Assembly: GCF_036625275.1 (NCBI RefSeq)
Contig: NZ_JAZKUD010000007.1
Coordinates: 35,696 to 99,695, forward strand
Source of the DNA: Accumulibacter sp036625275
GTDB taxonomy: Bacteria > Pseudomonadota > Gammaproteobacteria > Burkholderiales > Rhodocyclaceae
DNA length: 64,000 bases
Direction: 5' to 3'
Both the position numbers and the translations under genes were made by a program. The notes beneath the pieces are model-generated. The model saw nothing but the letters and a program-made list of their open reading frames with translations. It ran no database searches and had not been told where the DNA came from. This document shows, one piece after another, positions 25,617 through 32,419 of the stretch (position 1 is its first letter; each line of letters begins with the position of its first letter).

Positions 25617-26351
25617 ATGAACGAAAGGAAAGATCGCATCCTGATCGTCGACGATGATCGGCGCCTGCGCGACCTGTTGAGCCGGTATCTTGTCGAGCAA
25701 GGCTTTGCCGTCAAGGCAGTGGAAGACGGCGAGACGATGAACCGCGCACTCGCCGCCGAGCTGTATGCCCTGATCGTACTCGACCTGATGCTCCCGGGTG
25801 AGGATGGCCTGGCGATCTGCCGGCGGCTGCGCGGGCAGGGAAACATCCTGCCGATCATCATGCTGACCGCGAAGGGTGACGAGATCGATCGCATCGTGGG
25901 CCTCGAAATGGGTGCCGACGACTACCTGGCGAAGCCGTTCAACCCGCGTGAGCTGGTCGCCCGGATTCACGCCGTGTTGCGTCGGCGACCGCCGGCGGGT
26001 CCACCCGGCAGCCCCGGCCAGGCGGGTGAGGTGCTCGGATTCGGCCGCATCCGCTTGAATCTGGCGACCCGCCGCATGCAGCGCGACGACCAGGAGATCC
26101 CGCTCACGACCGGCGAGTTTGCCTTGTTGAAAGCGCTCGTCAGCCACCCGCGACAGCCGTTGTCACGTGACACGCTGATGGAACTCGCCCGTGGCCGGGA
26201 ATACGAAGTCTTTGACCGGGCGATCGACGTCCAGGTATCCCGCTTGCGCAAGCTGATCGAGGATAATCCGACGCAACCACGCTATCTGCAGACAGTGCGG
26301 GGTTTCGGTTACGTCTTCGTCCCGGACGGACCAACCAGCCCCGCTCCCTGA
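25617..26351 (+). CDS. ompR: Response regulator OmpR
   Basis: A 244-residue OmpR-family regulator. The receiver domain has RILIVDDDRRLRDLL, the phosphoacceptor Asp in IVLDLMLPGEDG, and the KPF lysine. A winged-helix DNA-binding domain follows (LTTGEFALLKALVSHPRQPLSRD ... RAIDVQVSRLRKLIED) and ends GFGYVFV. It is 16 bp upstream of envZ and forms an osmo- or envelope-stress two-component pair with it. Confidence 0.92.
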   Translation: MNERKDRILIVDDDRRLRDLLSRYLVEQGFAVKAVEDGETMNRALAAELYALIVLDLMLPGEDGLAICRRLRGQGNILPIIMLTAKGDEIDRIVGLEMGADDYLAKPFNPRELVARIHAVLRRRPPAGPPGSPGQAGEVLGFGRIRLNLATRRMQRDDQEIPLTTGEFALLKALVSHPRQPLSRDTLMELARGREYEVFDRAIDVQVSRLRKLIEDNPTQPRYLQTVRGFGYVFVPDGPTSPAP

Positions 26352-26367
26352 TCATGCGCAACGCTCA

Positions 26368-27696
26368 ATGAGGCTGCTTCCGCGCACCTTGCTATGGCGC
26401 GTTTTTCTGCTCGTCGCACTGCTGCAACTGCTGGCGGTGCTCGCCTGGTCGGCGATCTACCGCCACTTCGCGCTCGAACCACGTGCCCGGCAGACCGCGC
26501 AGATGGTGGCCAGCGTGATCAATCTGACCCGTACCGCCTTGCTCACCGCGGCGCCTTCCTTGCGGCGCGAATTGTTACTCGAGCTTTCGGAACGCGAAGG
26601 CATCCGCGTCTACCCGGCGGAAGACGACGACCGCATCGCACCGCTGCCGGACGAGGCCTTGTTGCAACAGATCGCCGTCGAAGTACGCCGGCAACTCGGC
26701 ACCTCGACCCGCCTGAGCCTCGAACGCGACGAGATGCCCGGTCTGTGGATCAGTTTCGCGATCGACGACGACGACTACTGGGTGATGATGCCGCGCGAGC
26801 GCCTCGACCAGACGTTCCCCGCGCAATGGCTCGGCTGGGGCGTCGCTGCGCTCGGTTTGTCGTTGCTTGGGGCCTACCTGATCGTCTTTGGAGTGACGCG
26901 ACCACTGAAACGACTCGCCCGCGCCGCAGCAACGATCGGTCGCGGCCGCTGGCCGCAACCACTACCGGAACAGGGTGCCGACGAGATCATGCTGGTCAGC
27001 CGGGGCTTCAACCAGATGTTGCGTGACCTGCAACAACTCGATCACGACCGCAACCTGATCCTGGCCGGCATCTCGCACGATCTGCGCACACCGCTGACGC
27101 GCCTGCGGCTGGGCATCGAGATCAGCGACCTCGATGCGAGCGACTGCGCAGCAATGAACGAAGATATCGAGGAAATGGACCGGGTCATCGGCCAGTTTCT
27201 CGCCTTTGCCCGACACGATGCCGGCGAGCCCTTGCAGATCCTTGATTGCAGCGCCCTGCTTCAGGAAATGGCCGACAGCTATCGCCGCCGTGGCGCGCTG
27301 GTCGAGATCCGGCTTGCCACACCACTGCCCGAAATCGCCGCGCGCCCCCTGGCACTGCGACGCCTGTTGAGCAATCTGCTCGACAATGCCCTGCAGTATG
27401 CCGGTAGCGGACAGGCGCTCGAACTCGCTGGTGGAATCACCGACGGCCGCCTCTATCTTGAAGTGCGCGATCGCGGTCCAGGCATCCCGGCGGAACAGTG
27501 CGAACGGCTCAAACGCCCATTCACCCGCCTCGACGCGGCACGCAGCCACAGCAGCGGTGCCGGCCTTGGTCTGGCCATCGTCGACCGCATCGCCCGCGCC
27601 CACGGCGGCGGTCTCGACCTGCTGCCAAATCCGGGCGGCGGCCTGATCGCGCGCGTCGAATGGCCCCTTGTTTCCCCGACCAGCAGCGCTGGCTGA
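26368..27696 (+). CDS. envZ: Sensor histidine kinase EnvZ
   Basis: A 442-residue inner-membrane kinase. TM1 is at the N-terminus (VFLLVALLQLLAVLAWSAIY) and TM2 around residue 160 (LGWGVAALGLSLLGAYLIVF), with a periplasmic domain of about 120 residues between them. A HAMP domain then leads to the H-box ILAGISHDLRTPLTRLRLGIE with the phosphoaccepting His. The ATPase domain has NLLDNALQYA, RDRGPGIP and SGAGLGLAIVDRIA. Converges with the EAL gene. Confidence 0.92.
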   Translation: MRLLPRTLLWRVFLLVALLQLLAVLAWSAIYRHFALEPRARQTAQMVASVINLTRTALLTAAPSLRRELLLELSEREGIRVYPAEDDDRIAPLPDEALLQQIAVEVRRQLGTSTRLSLERDEMPGLWISFAIDDDDYWVMMPRERLDQTFPAQWLGWGVAALGLSLLGAYLIVFGVTRPLKRLARAAATIGRGRWPQPLPEQGADEIMLVSRGFNQMLRDLQQLDHDRNLILAGISHDLRTPLTRLRLGIEISDLDASDCAAMNEDIEEMDRVIGQFLAFARHDAGEPLQILDCSALLQEMADSYRRRGALVEIRLATPLPEIAARPLALRRLLSNLLDNALQYAGSGQALELAGGITDGRLYLEVRDRGPGIPAEQCERLKRPFTRLDAARSHSSGAGLGLAIVDRIARAHGGGLDLLPNPGGGLIARVEWPLVSPTSSAG

Positions 27697-27721
27697 AGCC
27701 GGTTCGGGCAGCGCGGTATGG

Positions 27722-30322
27722 TCACGCCGGTGGCCCTGAATTTCCTGTCCCTGGGGGCAACTCTCCGGCAGGCCGATGATCGGAATCATGGGGAATGAAC
27801 GCACACCGCGCGAATTCCTCGAAGCCCTTGGCCGGCAGCGGGCGGCTGAACAGGTAGCCCTGATAGACATGGCAACCCTGGCCGGCTAGGAAATCTCTCT
27901 GAGCCTCGGTTTCAACGCCCTCTGCAATGACCGCCAGGCCCAGACTTTCTGCCAGGACGACGACCATCCGGGCGATCGCGGCATCGTTGAGGTCGGTGAG
28001 GATGTTTCTGATGAAACTCTGATCGATCTTCAATTGATCGAGCGGCAAGCGTTTCAGGTAAGAAAGTGATGAGTAACCGGTACCGAAATCGTCGAGCGAA
28101 AAGTGAACGCCTTTCGCCTTGATGATGGTCATCTTGGTAATGATTGCCTGCACGTCGTTCACCAGCAGGCTTTCGGTCAGCTCCAGCTTGAGTCGTTGCG
28201 GTTGGATTCCGCTACGGGCCAGCGCCGCCAGCACCTGATCGACAAAGGCATCATCGTGGAACTGACGAGCGCTTACATTCACCGCCAGGGTGAGACCGGA
28301 TAGTTCGGGTCGGGCGGCCCAGGCCGCCAGTCGATCGCATGCGGTCTCCAGCACCCATTGGCCAATGGGAAGGATCAGTCGGCTTTCCTCGAGGAGGGGA
28401 ATGAACTCGGCCGGCGACACCAGGCCACGCTCCGGGTGCTGCCAGCGCAACAAGGCTTCGGCACCGACGACCCGGCCGGAGGAATCCACCTGTGCCTGGA
28501 AATGAAGAAGGAACTGCTCCTTCTGGACAGCTTCGTGCAGACTGGCTTCCAGAGCCGCGCGCGCCGTCACCACCGCCTGCATCGTCGGGTTGAAGAAGCG
28601 CAGGGTATCGCGGCCCGCCCTTTTGGCGTGGTGCATGGCCGATTCCGCTCGCTGCAGCAGTTCATCGACGACCTCCTGGCGATCGGCGAACAGGGCAATG
28701 CCAATGCTGACCGTGCTGTGGTGCGCGTAGCCAGCGAGCGGATAGACCTGACTGAGCGTGGCGAGAAGCTTCTCGCCAACGCTTTCGGCCTGTCTTGCCG
28801 CCTCCTGGCCGTCGTCGCTCAGATCTTCGAGCATCACCACGAATTCGTCACTGCCAGGGCGCGACACCGTGTCACTGGCACGCACACAACCCGCCAGCCG
28901 CTGGGCGACCTGTTGCAGCACCAGGTCGGCCTGGTCACGACCGACGATGTCGTTCAGACTCTTGAAATTGTCGAGATCGATGAACAGCAACGCGCCGCCG
29001 CGACCGGTTCGCGCACTGGCAATCAGTGCGTGCTGCAACCGGTCCAGGAGCAGTCGGCGGTTCGGCAGATCGGTGAGGGAGTCGTAGAAGGCCAGATGGT
29101 CTATTCTTCGCTCTGCCGCCTTGCGCTGGGTCAGGTCGGAGAACACCGCCACGTAGTGCGATACGATATTCTGCTCATCAAATACGGCGGTTATGCTCAG
29201 CCACACCGGAAAGATTTCGCCGTTCTTGCGACGGTTCCACAATTCGCCTTGCCAGTGAGTCTCGACTTGCAGCGCCGTCCAGAGCGTTGCATAGAATGCC
29301 TCGTCCTGGCGTCCAGAACTGAGAATGCTGGGCGTCCGGCCCACGATTTCGTCGACGCTGTAACCGGTCACCCGGGTAAACGCGCCATTGACGGCCAGAA
29401 TCCGCTCATCGGCATCGGTGATCATGATGCCTTCCATCGCGTTGTCGAAGACTTCCGCCGCCAGCTTGAGCTGCTTCTCGGCGGCGCGCCGAATGTCGAT
29501 CTCCTCGTTCAGAGTCCGGTTCATTTCATTGAGGGCCTGCGTCCGTTCCTGAACCCGGCGGTCGAGTTCCCGGTTGGCCAATTCGACACCTTTCAGCGAT
29601 TCCTCCAGCTCGGAGGACTGACGGTCGATAATCCCCTGGGCGCGCGCCACCAGCAGATAGAGCCCGCCGTAGAGCAGCGCCAGGAGACCGAAGACAATGC
29701 CGATGACGATCAGGCGGGTCTGTTCCAGATGGGCGACGAAAGTGGTGACGTCGCCGTAGATCTCGATCACCCCGACAACCCGCCCGCTCTCGTCGCGAAC
29801 CGGCAGATAGGAGGAAATGACGTCGATATCGGTGACCGTGCCCTCGAAGGTGTCCATCGTGTCACGATGGTTCAGAACGCTCTCGACCCTCCCCGCACGC
29901 GCCGCCAGGAAGCCGGCATTGCCGCTCTTGTCCTCACCGGTCTGCCGGGTATCGGTGGAAAATACCGTGACGCCGTTCAAGGCGTAGACCTTGACCTTGA
30001 CGACATCCGTACCTTTCATGTGCTGCGCGACCAGTTCCTGGAGGTGAGTGTCCTGTGCGCGTGCGCGCAGGGCATCGGCCGTTGCGCCGGCACTGTCATC
30101 GACGAGGATGGAAAAGTGCGGCCACAGCGCGTTGGCAAGGGCATGAGTCAGGACGACGTTGCGGCTTTCGGCAAGGTCCTTGAGGTCGTCCAGGGCAAGA
30201 TGCTGGTAGCTCCAACCCAGCACCACGGCAGTAAGAACCGTACACAGCAGGCTGCTCAGCGAAAAATACCGCTTGAGCGCGAAACGCGCCCGCCCCTGGC
30301 CTTCGATGCTTGCGTGCTCCAC
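27722..30322 (-). CDS. Membrane c-di-GMP phosphodiesterase candidate (sensor-PAS-GSDEF-EAL)
   Basis: An 866-residue protein from GTG 30322, which is preceded by AGGAGG. It has TM1 (LSSLLCTVLTAVVLGWSY), a periplasmic sensor of about 165 residues, TM2 (VIGIVFGLLALLYGGLYLLV), a coiled-coil helix, PAS near residues 290-410, a GGDEF-type domain near 430-590 and EAL near 600-850. The cyclase signature reads PGSDEF instead of GGDEF, so synthesis may be lost. The EAL site looks intact (GAEALLRW, DDFGTGYSSLSYL, KIDQSFI, AEGVET), suggesting c-di-GMP hydrolysis. Confidence 0.9.
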   Translation of the reverse strand: MEHASIEGQGRARFALKRYFSLSSLLCTVLTAVVLGWSYQHLALDDLKDLAESRNVVLTHALANALWPHFSILVDDSAGATADALRARAQDTHLQELVAQHMKGTDVVKVKVYALNGVTVFSTDTRQTGEDKSGNAGFLAARAGRVESVLNHRDTMDTFEGTVTDIDVISSYLPVRDESGRVVGVIEIYGDVTTFVAHLEQTRLIVIGIVFGLLALLYGGLYLLVARAQGIIDRQSSELEESLKGVELANRELDRRVQERTQALNEMNRTLNEEIDIRRAAEKQLKLAAEVFDNAMEGIMITDADERILAVNGAFTRVTGYSVDEIVGRTPSILSSGRQDEAFYATLWTALQVETHWQGELWNRRKNGEIFPVWLSITAVFDEQNIVSHYVAVFSDLTQRKAAERRIDHLAFYDSLTDLPNRRLLLDRLQHALIASARTGRGGALLFIDLDNFKSLNDIVGRDQADLVLQQVAQRLAGCVRASDTVSRPGSDEFVVMLEDLSDDGQEAARQAESVGEKLLATLSQVYPLAGYAHHSTVSIGIALFADRQEVVDELLQRAESAMHHAKRAGRDTLRFFNPTMQAVVTARAALEASLHEAVQKEQFLLHFQAQVDSSGRVVGAEALLRWQHPERGLVSPAEFIPLLEESRLILPIGQWVLETACDRLAAWAARPELSGLTLAVNVSARQFHDDAFVDQVLAALARSGIQPQRLKLELTESLLVNDVQAIITKMTIIKAKGVHFSLDDFGTGYSSLSYLKRLPLDQLKIDQSFIRNILTDLNDAAIARMVVVLAESLGLAVIAEGVETEAQRDFLAGQGCHVYQGYLFSRPLPAKGFEEFARCAFIPHDSDHRPAGELPPGTGNSGPPA

Positions 30323-30443
30323 CCTGTGCCTCCTGCCAAGCGTTGTCCATCGACGATTATTGCTTCCAAGAGTATGGCAGGACGTGCGAAGAAGCACGCG
30401 AACGGTCAGATTTCCTGGTACTCCTGGTCCGTAGCCCAGACGC

Positions 30444-30472
30444 AAAAAGGCCTTGCCCTCGGGCAAGGCCTT
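30444..30472 (-). terminator. Rho-independent terminator of the rpsF-priB-rpsR-rplI operon
   Basis: A 12-bp perfect stem (AAGGCCTTGCCC with its inverse) and a 2-base loop at 30447-30472. On the minus strand it ends in TTTTT and lies 42 bp after the rplI stop. Confidence 0.92.
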
Positions 30473-30513
30473 GCTCTCGACGCCAGATGGCGGCGCCGTA
30501 TCACGATCACCTA

Positions 30514-30972
30514 CTACAGCTTCGGTTGTTCGACGACCACCGCCACCGTGATCGTCGCCATGACGTCGCCGTGCAGAGCCACTTCCAGTTGGCTTTCGCC
30601 AATCACCTTGAGCGGGCCGGCTGGCATGCGAATAGCCGATTTTTCGATCTCGAAACCAAGCGCGCGCAGCCCGTCGGCAACGTCAAAGTTGGTCACCGAA
30701 CCGAATAGGCGGCCGTCGACGCCGGCCTTGCGGGCGATCCGGACGACCGCTCCGCCCAGCCTTTCTGCATACGCCTGTGCCGCCGCCAGTTTTTCACGAG
30801 CGGCATTCTCCAGCTCGACCCGCTTGACCTCGAATTCCTTCAGGGCGGCCGGCGTGGCGCGCTTGGCCTTGCCCGTCGGGATGAGGAAGTTGCGGGCGTA
30901 GCCATCCTTCACCTTGAGCAGATCGCCGAGGTTGCCGAGGTTGGCGACTTTTTCCATCAGAATGATTTGCAT
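30514..30972 (-). CDS. rplI: 50S ribosomal protein L9
   Basis: A 152-residue bL9 with the conserved N-terminal domain MQIILMEKVANLGNLGDLLKVKDGYARNFLIP, the long connecting helix and the C-terminal rRNA-binding domain. It is the last gene of the rpsF operon, ending at the strong hairpin at 30444-30472. Confidence 0.97.
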   Translation of the reverse strand: MQIILMEKVANLGNLGDLLKVKDGYARNFLIPTGKAKRATPAALKEFEVKRVELENAAREKLAAAQAYAERLGGAVVRIARKAGVDGRLFGSVTNFDVADGLRALGFEIEKSAIRMPAGPLKVIGESQLEVALHGDVMATITVAVVVEQPKL

Positions 30973-30987
30973 CGTCGTCTCCTCGGT

Positions 30988-31263
30988 TTACTGATGATTG
31001 TCGGTGTACGGCAGCAGCGCCAGGAAGCGGGCACGCTTGATGGCCACTGACAGCATCCGCTGATAGCCGGCCTTGGTGCCGGTCAGCCGAGCCGGCATGA
31101 TCTTGGCGTTCTCGGCGATGTACTCCTTGAACAAATCGACATCCTTGTAGTCGATCTCTTCCATTTTTTCAGCAGTGAAGCGGCAGAATTTGCGCCGCTT
31201 GAACAGTCCGCTGCCACGCTTCTTGACGTTCTTGTCATCCTTCTTTTTGAAGAACCTTGCCAT
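30988..31263 (-). CDS. rpsR: 30S ribosomal protein S18
   Basis: A 91-residue bS18 (KFCRFTAEKMEEIDYKDVDLFKEYI, RMLSVAIKRARFLALLPYTD). I use ATG 31263 (MARFFKKKDD), giving the standard N-terminus. The start lies inside the 3' end of priB, a 29-bp overlap, so translation is probably coupled. Confidence 0.97.
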   Translation of the reverse strand: MARFFKKKDDKNVKKRGSGLFKRRKFCRFTAEKMEEIDYKDVDLFKEYIAENAKIMPARLTGTKAGYQRMLSVAIKRARFLALLPYTDNHQ

Positions 31264-31564
31264 CTTGATTTCCTTCAACAAATTCGATCGTGGTGATATG
31301 CAGTCTTGGCTGCCTGCTGTTGCGGCTCCTGGCCGCGAGAAAGCCCGTCAGTTGCAGGGCTGCTCCGGGACTGGCCGCCTGCAGCCACTGGGCCGTTGCG
31401 CCCAAGGCAATCGCCTGGATTTCGTATTCGACACGGCGGCGGCTACCGGCTTCAAGCTGCTCCGACTGATGCCCGATCAGACATTCCATGACGGGCACGC
31501 CGGCCGGCGTAAAGCGTAGCGCCTTGCGCTCGATCAGGATTCCGCTGAGTTCGACGCGATTCAG
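31235..31564 (-). CDS. priB: Primosomal replication protein N (PriB), probable CTG start
   Basis: A single-strand-binding OB-fold protein of replication restart. Homologous sequence (NRVELSGILIERKALRFTPAGVPVMEC) extends upstream of the first ATG (31498) almost to the rpsF stop, but no ATG, GTG or TTG is in frame there. A CTG at 31564 directly before AATCGCGTC, with GAGG five bases upstream, fits best and gives 109 residues. Starting at ATG 31498 would remove the first OB strand. The CTG lies 24 bp after the rpsF stop, in the usual rpsF-priB-rpsR-rplI order. Confidence 0.8.
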   Translation of the reverse strand: MNRVELSGILIERKALRFTPAGVPVMECLIGHQSEQLEAGSRRRVEYEIQAIALGATAQWLQAASPGAALQLTGFLAARSRNSRQPRLHITTIEFVEGNQDGKVLQKEG

Positions 31565-31587
31565 CAGTGCCTCGACAATCAGGCCAA

Positions 31588-31971
31588 TCAGGCCGTCGGC
31601 TGGGTGGTTTCGGTTGGCGCCGGTTCTCGGACTTCAAGCAATGACCTGGATTTCTCATCCTTCATCATCGGGGACGGTGTGCTGACCGCACGCTTGGTCT
31701 TGATCGTCAGATGCCGAAGAATCGCGTCGTTGAACTTGAAGCCATGTTCAAGTTCGGTCAGCGTTGTGTCATCGCACTCGATGTTCATCAGAACATAATG
31801 CGCCTTGTGCAACTTCTGGATCGGATAGGCGAGCTGACGGCGTCCCCAGTCTTCGAGACGGTGAATCTGCCCGGCGCGGGCAGCGATCAGTGATTTGTAC
31901 CGCTCGACCATCGCCGGGACCTGCTCACTTTGGTCCGGATGGACGATTAGAACGATTTCATAATGGCGCAC
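31588..31971 (-). CDS. rpsF: 30S ribosomal protein S6
   Basis: A 127-residue bS6. It starts with GTG (MRHYEIVLIVHPDQSEQVPAM) after AAGGAG. The conserved WGRRQLAYPIQKLHKAHYVLMNIE block is intact, and a Pro/Thr-rich tail of about 20 residues is lineage-specific. First gene of the operon, behind a near-consensus sigma-70 promoter. Confidence 0.97.
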   Translation of the reverse strand: MRHYEIVLIVHPDQSEQVPAMVERYKSLIAARAGQIHRLEDWGRRQLAYPIQKLHKAHYVLMNIECDDTTLTELEHGFKFNDAILRHLTIKTKRAVSTPSPMMKDEKSRSLLEVREPAPTETTQPTA

Positions 31972-32035
31972 GAACACTCCTTCTGGATAAAGCCCCCCGC
32001 CATGCGAACAGTGGGGCAAGGTGGAAAAACCGTGC

Positions 32036-32065
32036 ATTATAGTGGGCTGATGCTTCGCTGGGCAA
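32036..32065 (-). promoter_or_regulatory. Sigma-70 promoter of the rpsF operon
   Basis: TTGCCC (-35, 32060-32065) and TATAAT (-10, 32036-32041) with an 18-bp spacer, read on the minus strand. The leader to the rpsF start is about 60 bases and contains a GC-rich hairpin (GCCCC...GGGGGC), which could be the S6:S18 autoregulatory site; that part is inference. Confidence 0.75.
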
Positions 32066-32094
32066 TCTGTTTCGTCTGATCGCCCTGATCCAAA

Positions 32095-32328
32095 TCAGTG
32101 CAGGACGATCGGTCGCGCCGCACCAGCGCAGTACGCGTCGAGCAGCGCGTCGATCGATTCTTCGTCACGCTCGTTGTCGGGAATATCGTCTATGGCCTTG
32201 CGCAAATCACGGGCCACTGAACCCTGAACGAAGAGGCTGCGGCTGGCCGCCTTGTCCACCAGCTCGAAACCCTGCTGCACCGGGTAGGCAACGATCGCGT
32301 ACTGCTGACTGTTATAGACGATGTTCAT
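32095..32328 (-). CDS. DUF3567 family protein
   Basis: A 77-residue small protein of the betaproteobacterial DUF3567 family (MNIVYNSQQYAIVAYP, EIVDKAASRSLFVQG-type block written here as ELVDKAASRSLFVQG). ATG 32328 has AAAGGAG upstream. It is on the same strand as clpB, 91 bp after its stop. A perfect sigma-54 consensus match overlaps the clpB stop codon just upstream. Function unknown. Confidence 0.85.
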   Translation of the reverse strand: MNIVYNSQQYAIVAYPVQQGFELVDKAASRSLFVQGSVARDLRKAIDDIPDNERDEESIDALLDAYCAGAARPIVLH

Positions 32329-32419
32329 GTAGGTGTACTCCTTTCCAGGTGGACGGGAACGATGCAATGCCCCGAGGGCTTGCACGGGCCTTGCAAACGC
32401 TCTTCTTCAGAGACAACCA

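Noticed and set aside
28358..30901. 847-codon open frame opposite the EAL gene and rplI
   Set aside because: Spans two unrelated genes and a terminator on the other strand; a GC-bias artefact.
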